Of a DNA stretch of 64,000 nucleotides, positions 58,764 to 64,000 are shown piece by piece. This DNA comes from an uncultured Rikenellaceae bacterium. GTDB lineage: Bacteria; Bacteroidota; Bacteroidia; Bacteroidales; Rikenellaceae. A program made the translations under genes and the position numbers. The stretch covers positions 1 through 64,000 of the forward strand of contig CALVFY010000005.1 in the NCBI GenBank assembly GCA_944326945.1. Direction: 5' to 3'. How positions within the stretch are numbered: the stretch's first letter is position 1; each line of letters opens with the position of its first letter. Below the pieces are notes generated by a model. It saw nothing but the letters and a program-made list of their open reading frames with translations, made no database searches and had not been told where the DNA came from.

Positions 58764-59630
58764 ATGAAAAAAATATTTCTGACAGTAATGGTGTCGTTGG
58801 GTGTCTTGTCGCTGCAGGCTCAAAAACCGTTGGAACTGCCGCTCTATCCGAATGGTCCGGCGGAGAGCGCAGGATTCAAAACCGAAGAACACTGGGTGGA
58901 CAGCACCCGGGTGGCCGATGTGCAGAATCCGGTGCTGTATGTTTATCTGCCCGAAAAGTCCAAAGCTACGGGACGTGCCGTGGTGATCTGTCCCGGAGGA
59001 GGGTACTCTCGGTTGGCGATCGAAAAGGAGGGCCATGCCGTAGCACGGTGGATGAGAGAACAGGGTGTTGCGGGAATCGTGTTGAAATATCGAATGCCCA
59101 ACGGACATTATGAAATCCCCTTGAAAGATGCTCAGACGGCTCTTGTAACCGTACGGGGTAAGGCATCCGAGTGGGGAATCGATCCGAAGAAGGTGGGAAT
59201 CATGGGTTTTTCGGCCGGAGGACATCTGGCTTCGACCGCTTCGACGCAGTTTACATCGGATGAGAATCGTCCCGATTTTTCGGTGCTGATCTATCCCGTG
59301 ATCACGATGGATGAGACATTTACCCATCGGGGTTCGCGTGAACGCTTGATCGGAAAGGGATACAAGGCCGATTTGGTGGAGCGTTTCTCGAACGAAAAAC
59401 AGGTGACGGAGCGGACTCCCACGACATTTATTGCATTGAGTGATGATGATAAAGGGGTGCCGCCGGCCAATAGTGTGGAGTATTATTTGGCGCTCAAAGC
59501 TTGTAAAGTACCCGGCGAGTTGCATATCTATCCTGCGGGAGGACATGGCTGGGGTGGTTTTGGCACTTTGTTTAAGTATGAAACGGAGTTTCAGACCTCG
59601 TTGGCTCGCTGGTTGAAAGAGTTGGAATAG
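58764..59630 (+). CDS. Secreted alpha/beta hydrolase, acetylxylan-esterase-like
   Basis: The 288-residue protein has a signal peptide (MKKIFLTVMVSLGVLSLQAQ) and an alpha/beta-hydrolase core. The oxyanion motif is VVICPGGGYSRLAIEKEGHA, the nucleophile elbow GIMGFSAGGHLASTAS (Ser in GFSAGG), the acid region TTFIALSDDDKGVPPANSV and the histidine HIYPAGGHGWGGFG. It resembles BD-FAE/Axe-type esterases that remove acetyl or feruloyl groups from hemicellulose or pectin. That would complement the GH28 enzymes at 5-8 kb, though it is 50 kb away. Confidence 0.88.
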   Translation: MKKIFLTVMVSLGVLSLQAQKPLELPLYPNGPAESAGFKTEEHWVDSTRVADVQNPVLYVYLPEKSKATGRAVVICPGGGYSRLAIEKEGHAVARWMREQGVAGIVLKYRMPNGHYEIPLKDAQTALVTVRGKASEWGIDPKKVGIMGFSAGGHLASTASTQFTSDENRPDFSVLIYPVITMDETFTHRGSRERLIGKGYKADLVERFSNEKQVTERTPTTFIALSDDDKGVPPANSVEYYLALKACKVPGELHIYPAGGHGWGGFGTLFKYETEFQTSLARWLKELE

Positions 59631-59666
59631 GATCGGATCTTTTTCCGGTCACCGCATAGAGAATAT

Positions 59667-59703
59667 ACCGCTGCGGACCGTAGGGGCCCGTGGCGGTTTT
59701 TTT
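59667..59703 (+). terminator. Terminator after the esterase gene
   Basis: An ACCGC...GCGGT stem has GC-rich inner pairs and bulges and ends in a run of seven T, 37 bases beyond the esterase stop. Confidence 0.7.
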
Positions 59704-59725
59704 ATCATGTAGGAGCGAATAGAGT

Positions 59726-60619
59726 ATGGATGATTTTCGGTTACGGGTATTTGTCGAGGTGGCACACCAGTTGAGTTTCACGAAAGCCGCCCAGGAGTTG
59801 TTTGTCTCCCAACCCGCTGTGACCAAGCATATCCAGGAGTTGGAAAACCTGTTTCGGGTACAGCTGTTCGAACGGTCGGGGGGGCGAATTACACTGACCG
59901 AGGCCGGTAAACTTTTTCTGGCACGGGCCGAGTCGATTCTGGACGGGTATCGCCGACTGAAACTGGAGATGAATCTGCTGACGGACAGTTTCGACGGGGA
60001 GTTGAGGCTCGGGGCGAGCACTACGATCGCCCAGTACCTGCTGCCGGAAGTGATGGCCCGTTACATCGCGCGGTATCCCGACGTGAAACTCTCCCTGATG
60101 ACCGGCAATTCCCGGCAGGTGGAGGAGGCGTTGTCCGACCGGAGGATCGACCTGGGCCTGGTGGAGGGATGCAGTCACCAGCCGGGGTTGAAGTACATGC
60201 GGTTCGCCGACGACGAACTGGTGCTTGTAACCGGTGCGCGCAATGCGGCGGCCCGGGAGGAGATTTCGTTGGAAGAGCTGCTTTCGCTGCCGCTGGTGTT
60301 GCGCGAGACGGGGTCCGGAACGCTCGAGGTGATCGAACAGGCCCTGGCTGCGCATCACGTCCGGTTATCGCAATTGCGAATTCTGTTGCAGATGGGAACG
60401 ACCGAGGGCATCAAGTCCTTCCTGGCCGGAAGCGATGCTTATGCCATCGTGTCGGTGGTGGCCGTGGCCCGGGAACTGGCCGAGGGACGCCTGAGGGTCG
60501 TGGAAGTGAACGGGCTGGAACTGAAACGGGAGTTCGCTTTCGTCCATCCCCAGGGGGGAGGTCACGAACTGGCGGAGCACTTCATGCGGTTCGCCTCGCT
60601 GGTGCCCCTGTACGGCTGA
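59726..60619 (+). CDS. LysR-family transcriptional regulator
   Basis: The 297-residue regulator has the LysR winged-helix start (MDDFRLRVFVEVAHQLSFTK, AAQELFVSQPAVTKHIQELE, LFERSGGRITLTEAGKLFL) and a substrate-binding domain (LRLGASTTIAQYLLPEVMAR, RRIDLGLVEGCSHQ, LVLRETGSGTLEVIEQALAA). It reads a small-molecule effector. The YeiH-type transporter gene lies downstream on the same strand. Such LysR-transporter pairs (YeiE/YeiH, sulfur related) are common, so sulfite or sulfonate metabolism is a fair guess. Codon use turns GC-rich from about residue 45 onward. Confidence 0.93.
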   Translation: MDDFRLRVFVEVAHQLSFTKAAQELFVSQPAVTKHIQELENLFRVQLFERSGGRITLTEAGKLFLARAESILDGYRRLKLEMNLLTDSFDGELRLGASTTIAQYLLPEVMARYIARYPDVKLSLMTGNSRQVEEALSDRRIDLGLVEGCSHQPGLKYMRFADDELVLVTGARNAAAREEISLEELLSLPLVLRETGSGTLEVIEQALAAHHVRLSQLRILLQMGTTEGIKSFLAGSDAYAIVSVVAVARELAEGRLRVVEVNGLELKREFAFVHPQGGGHELAEHFMRFASLVPLYG

Positions 60620-60725
60620 CCGTCGGCGGCGCTGGAGATCGAAGCCTTTCGGCAGGAGGAAAGGTCGATAACCTGCGGTTATGCCGGATAACGAAACGGA
60701 AGCGGGAAATCTGGGGCGGGGGATG

Positions 60726-60733
60726 TATCTTTG
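60726..60733 (+). promoter_or_regulatory. -7 box of the YeiH-type transporter
   Basis: TATCTTTG matches the consensus, 33 bases before ATG 60767. It overlaps a TTG at 60731 that is therefore not the start. Confidence 0.5.
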
Positions 60734-60766
60734 TCCGTGAAAAAAACGGACAAAATCGAATCAGCC

Positions 60767-61801
60767 ATGCTCAGCGAAAAGAAAGGCAACACCCTCCACG
60801 GTATTCTGCTCATCACCCTTTTCTCCTTTTCTGCGTTTTATATCGCCGAATTTCCCTTCGTGCAGCGCCTGTCGTTCAGTCCGCTGATCGTCGGGATCAT
60901 CCTCGGTATGCTCTACGCCAACAGCCTGCGAAACCGGCTGCCCCAGACCTGGGTTCCGGGCATCCTCTTCTGCACGAAACAGGTGTTGCGTCTGGGAATC
61001 GTGCTGTACGGGTTCCGGCTGACGTTCCAGAGCGTCGTGGCCGTAGGGCTGCCCGCGATCCTGATCGACGTGATCGTCGTGGGAGCGACGATCGGACTGG
61101 GTATTCTCCTGGGGCGCCTGTTGAAGATGGACCGCGACCTCACCCTGCTGACCGCTACCGGGAGCGCCATCTGCGGGGCGGCGGCCGTGCTGGGGGCCGA
61201 ACCCGTCGTGAAGAGTGAACCCCACAAGACGGCGGTGGCCGTCTCGACAGTGGTGATTTTCGGAACGCTCTCCATGTTTCTTTATCCGATCCTGTACCGG
61301 GCGGGCATGCTGGATCTCACCCCCTCCCAGATGGGCATCTATACCGGTTCTACCCTTCATGAAGTGGCTCATGTGGTGGGGGCCGGCAATGCGATGGGGA
61401 CCGAGATCTCGGATTCGGCCGTGATTGTCAAGATGATTCGTGTGATGTTGTTGGCTCCCGTATTGGTGGTTATGGGATTGGTGTTGGCTCGTTCGACGAA
61501 GAGACGCAACGGTGGGCAAAACATGAAGACCGGCAAGATTACGGTTCCCTGGTTTGCATTCGGCTTCCTGGCCGTTATCGGGTTCAATTCGTTCGATCTG
61601 CTTCCGCACGCCGTGGTGAAGGGAATCAATGAACTGGACACTTTCCTGCTGACGATGGCTATGACGGCACTGGGAACCGAAACGAGTATCGAAAAGTTCA
61701 GGAAGGCGGGGGCGAAACCCTTCCTGTTGGCGGCGCTGCTCTATCTGTGGCTGCTCGGAGGCGGGTACCTGCTGGTGAAATACCTGGCTCCGGCCGTGTG
61801 A
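60767..61801 (+). CDS. YeiH-family putative sulfate/sulfite exporter
   Basis: The 344-residue protein has about ten hydrophobic segments. Landmarks of the Cons_hypoth698/YeiH family are LSFSPLIVGIILGMLYANSL, RLGIVLYGFRLTFQSVVAVG, LTATGSAICGAAAVLGAEPV and GIYTGSTLHEVAHVVGAGNA. It is an inner-membrane carrier often linked to sulfur oxyanion export. ATG 60767 (MLSEKKGNTLHG) is chosen because the upstream TTG is inside the promoter. The middle third (about 61,330-61,650) uses T/G-ending codons while both ends are GC-rich. Confidence 0.9.
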   Translation: MLSEKKGNTLHGILLITLFSFSAFYIAEFPFVQRLSFSPLIVGIILGMLYANSLRNRLPQTWVPGILFCTKQVLRLGIVLYGFRLTFQSVVAVGLPAILIDVIVVGATIGLGILLGRLLKMDRDLTLLTATGSAICGAAAVLGAEPVVKSEPHKTAVAVSTVVIFGTLSMFLYPILYRAGMLDLTPSQMGIYTGSTLHEVAHVVGAGNAMGTEISDSAVIVKMIRVMLLAPVLVVMGLVLARSTKRRNGGQNMKTGKITVPWFAFGFLAVIGFNSFDLLPHAVVKGINELDTFLLTMAMTALGTETSIEKFRKAGAKPFLLAALLYLWLLGGGYLLVKYLAPAV

Positions 61802-61889
61802 CGGTGCCGGAAGGCGCATCTCCTTTGCGGAACGGCCGCGTTCTGGCAGGGGAATGCGGGGAAGTCCGGAGCATATCCGTCTAATCGGT

Positions 61890-61923
61890 TCACCCCGGCG
61901 GAAGAGATTCCGCCGGGGGGTGA
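61890..61923. terminator. GC-rich hairpin between convergent yeiH-type gene and hcp
   Basis: TCACCCCGGCGGAA (61890-61903) pairs with TTCCGCCGGGG..TGA around loop GAGA, with one extra G on the right arm. There is no clear T-run on either side, so it is a weaker terminator call. Confidence 0.5.
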
Positions 61924-61966
61924 CGATCGTTTCCCGGGACGGACGGGACCGTTTCGTCCGGACGGT

Positions 61967-63655
61967 TCAGACAGTCGGGACGTGCCGTGCCTTTTTTGTG
62001 CTGCGGTCGTCGTTCACCCACTTTTTCAGGTCGTCTTCGGGGGTGGAGACCGAGTTCAGGCCGAACACCTCGCGCAGTACGCGGCGTACGTTCGTCGAGA
62101 AGAAGGCGGGCAGGGTGGGGCCCAGGTGGATATCCTTGATTCCGAGGCTGAGGAGCGCGAGCACGACGATCACGGCCTTCTGTTCGTACCATGCGATGTT
62201 GTAGACGATCGGCAGGTCGCTCAGGTGTTCCGCCCCGAGCGTCTCCTTCAGCCGCAGAGCCATGATGGCCAGCGAGTAGCTGTCGTTGCACTGGCCGGCG
62301 TCCCAGACGCGGGGCAGGCCGTCGATTTCGCCCAGGTTGAGTTTCAGATAGCGGTATTTGGCACATCCGGCCGTGAGGATCACCGTGTCCTCGGGCAGTT
62401 GGAGGGCGAACTCCGTGTAGTATTCGCGCGAGGGCATCCGTCCGTCGCATCCGGCCATGACGACGAATTTTCGGATACGGCCGTCGCGGAGCGCCTCCGC
62501 CACCCGGTCCGACAGTTCGGCCAGCTGGTTGTGGGCGAACCCTCCGGTGACGTATCCCTGTTCGATACGGATCGGGGGAGGACACCGTTTCGCGTGTTCG
62601 ATCAGGGCCGAGAAATCTTTCGGTTTGCCGTCCCGTCCTTCCGGAATGTGGGTGAATCCCGGGAAACCCGCCGGCCCGGTCGTGTAGACGCGCTCCTTGT
62701 AACCCGCTTTCGACAGGGGCGGCACCAGACAGTTGGAGGTGAGCAGGACAGGTCCGTTGAAACTCTCGAATTCCCATGTCTGTTTCCACCAGGCATTGCC
62801 GTAATTGCCCGCCAGGTGGGAATGCCTGCGCAGTTTCGGATAGAAATGGGCCGGGAGCATCTCTCCGTGGGTATAGATGTCCACGCCCGTCCCTTCGCTC
62901 TGCCGCAGCAGCTCCTCCAGGTCGCGCAGGTCGTGGCCCGAGACGAGAATGCCGGGATTCGTCCGCGTACCGATTTCCACCCGGGTCATCGCGGGGTGTC
63001 CGTAGGCGGATGTGTTGGCCTTGTCGAGCAGGGCCATGGCCCGCACGCCGCATTCGCCCGTAATGACCACCAGATCGACCAGGTCGGGCGCCTGGACGTC
63101 GGTCCGGCACGTTTCGGCCAGAACCGTCTGCATGGCATCGTACACCTCCGGGTCTTCCATCCCCAGCCGCAGGGCGTGGCAGGCATAGGCCGCAGCCCCC
63201 TTCATGCCGTAGATCGCCAGTTGTTTCAGCGCCCGGACGTCTTCGTCCGCCTCCCGGAGTATGCCGGTCGAGAGCGCCTCTTCCGCATAGTTTTCCGGTG
63301 TGACATGAAGGGTGACCTGGCGGTAGGCGGGCAGGTCGATTCCGTGCTGCCGGGCGGTTCCGGTCAGTCCGTCCTTGAGGGCGAAGGCCCTCTCCAGCAG
63401 GGACATGAGGGCCGCGTCGTCGAAATTGGTGTTGGTGACGGTGGCGAAAAGCGCTTCCGCCACGAAGCGGTCGGCTTCGGAGGAGGAGAGGCCCTGCCGG
63501 TGCAGGGCGTGGTTTATGGCGGAGATACCCTGCACGGCGTAGACCAGCAGGTCCATCAACGCGGCCGTATCGGGGTGTTTGCCGCAGACGCCGCGGATCG
63601 TGCAGCCCGTGCCGAAGGCGGTCTCCTGGCATTGGTAACAGAACATGTTTCCCAT
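61967..63655 (-). CDS. hcp: Hybrid cluster protein (hydroxylamine/NO reductase)
   Basis: The 562-residue protein begins MGNMFCYQCQETAFGTGCTI with cysteines at 6, 9, 18 and 24 for the N-terminal iron-sulfur cluster. The hybrid cluster ligands appear in VVITGECGVRAM, LVSGHDLRDLEELL, IYTHGEMLPAHFYPKLRRHS, LLTSNCLVPPLSKAGYKERV, LTAGCAKYRYLKLNLGEIDG and WDAGQCNDSYSLAI. The CX2CX8CX5C spacing is that of the anaerobe-type protein. Hcp reduces NO or hydroxylamine and can act in protein S-nitrosylation. Codon use is GC-rich, unlike the first 59 kb. Confidence 0.96.
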   Translation of the reverse strand: MGNMFCYQCQETAFGTGCTIRGVCGKHPDTAALMDLLVYAVQGISAINHALHRQGLSSSEADRFVAEALFATVTNTNFDDAALMSLLERAFALKDGLTGTARQHGIDLPAYRQVTLHVTPENYAEEALSTGILREADEDVRALKQLAIYGMKGAAAYACHALRLGMEDPEVYDAMQTVLAETCRTDVQAPDLVDLVVITGECGVRAMALLDKANTSAYGHPAMTRVEIGTRTNPGILVSGHDLRDLEELLRQSEGTGVDIYTHGEMLPAHFYPKLRRHSHLAGNYGNAWWKQTWEFESFNGPVLLTSNCLVPPLSKAGYKERVYTTGPAGFPGFTHIPEGRDGKPKDFSALIEHAKRCPPPIRIEQGYVTGGFAHNQLAELSDRVAEALRDGRIRKFVVMAGCDGRMPSREYYTEFALQLPEDTVILTAGCAKYRYLKLNLGEIDGLPRVWDAGQCNDSYSLAIMALRLKETLGAEHLSDLPIVYNIAWYEQKAVIVVLALLSLGIKDIHLGPTLPAFFSTNVRRVLREVFGLNSVSTPEDDLKKWVNDDRSTKKARHVPTV

Positions 63656-63749
63656 ACTCTTTCGGTTTTTCGGTTCTCCGGGAACAGGTGCAATTCCCGG
63701 GCCAACTCCGAAAGGGCGGTCGTCGGCGAAGGATACGGGGGGATTACTA

Positions 63750-64000
63750 TTACTGGGGACGGCGGACGCCCATGCGAGGGCAGCGCCTGAACTCCTTGGT
63801 GCGGTCGAACAGATAGCGGTAGGTGGTGTGCATCTTGTGCTTGGTGGCGCAGACGTAGTTTTCCACCATGCGCATCATCACGGGGTTGAAATCGCCGATC
63901 CAGGCCAGTTCCAGCGTTTTGTAGTGGACCTCTCCGCGGGCCAGCGCCTGTTCGAAGGCGTGCATCATGCCCGATTCGATCCCTTTGCCGTGGAATTCGG
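63750..64000 (-). CDS. C-terminal part of a GNAT-like acetyltransferase (partial, runs off window)
   Basis: Only the last 82 residues are visible. They contain a coenzyme-A-loop-like GKGIESGMMHAFEQAL and then LELAWIGDFNPVMMRMVENY and HTTYRYLFDRTKEFRRCPRM. The E.AWIGDFNP..M......T.YRYLFDR pattern fits proteins of Bacteroidetes related to GNAT acetyltransferases. Its start lies beyond 64000. It is on the same strand as hcp and upstream of it, 95 bases away. Confidence 0.6.
   Translation of the reverse strand, partial: EFHGKGIESGMMHAFEQALARGEVHYKTLELAWIGDFNPVMMRMVENYVCATKHKMHTTYRYLFDRTKEFRRCPRMGVRRPQ

Noticed and set aside
1..64000. CRISPR array, insertion sequence, integrase or rRNA genes
   Set aside because: I looked for regular repeats, transposase motifs and rRNA landmarks and saw none in the window.

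Overview
The window reads as chromosomal DNA of a gut-type Bacteroidetes, most likely order Bacteroidales and perhaps close to Alistipes (Rikenellaceae). That placement is inferred from several things. Promoters carry the TAnnTTTG -7 box instead of sigma70 boxes, and Shine-Dalgarno signals are weak. Bacteroidetes-restricted families are present (DUF3127, DUF4295, DUF5723). Isoleucyl-tRNA synthetase is of the long type, and there are secreted GH28 glycosidases. Most of the window has moderate GC with many T/G-ending codons. Two regions differ: an AT-rich left end (1 to about 2.2 kb) and a GC-rich right end (about 59.8 to 64 kb).

Left end, 1-2.3 kb: an AT-rich accessory segment. It holds the tail of a BspA-like leucine-rich-repeat gene, a CoiA-like nuclease with many CxxC pairs, and a small macro-like protein. 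Two related, same-orientation hairpins bracket the last two genes. The segment stops inside a tRNA-Arg(TCT) gene whose 3' end no longer pairs, which looks like an island junction.

2.4-8.5 kb: secreted proteins. A hypothetical exported protein is followed by a secreted FAD-dependent oxidoreductase that is divergent from two tandem GH28 pectinase-like enzymes. 8.5-19.9 kb: housekeeping genes. These are rpsP-rimM, mnmA, an exported EEP-family phosphohydrolase, ppdK, convergent pgi-gpsA, and purH. 18.9-24.7 kb: the rod-shape cluster mreB-mreC-mreD-mrdA-rodA, then a Ca-type P-ATPase.

27-36 kb: an outer-membrane DUF5723 protein with its lipoprotein partner, gcvT, an M48 protease, ileS (IleRS2 type with a GxHH signature), a TraR/DksA-like protein and rnhA. 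36-43.7 kb: a LytS/LytTR-type two-component pair divergent from a complete RND efflux operon. 43.8-50.6 kb: rny, a probable 6S RNA, zapA and a ZapB-like coiled coil, rimO, ferritin, a lipoprotein, ftsY, and the small ribosomal operon rpmB-rpmG-DUF4295. 50.7-54.2 kb: cinA, pyrD and pdxB.

54.5-59.6 kb: an agmatinase-like ureohydrolase with nhaA, two prolyl isomerases of different families, DUF3127 and a secreted esterase. 59.7-64 kb: a LysR regulator with a YeiH-type transporter, hybrid cluster protein, and the C-terminus of an acetyltransferase-like gene that runs off the window. I saw no CRISPR array, insertion sequence, integrase or rRNA gene. Functions are read from motifs by eye; no database search was run.
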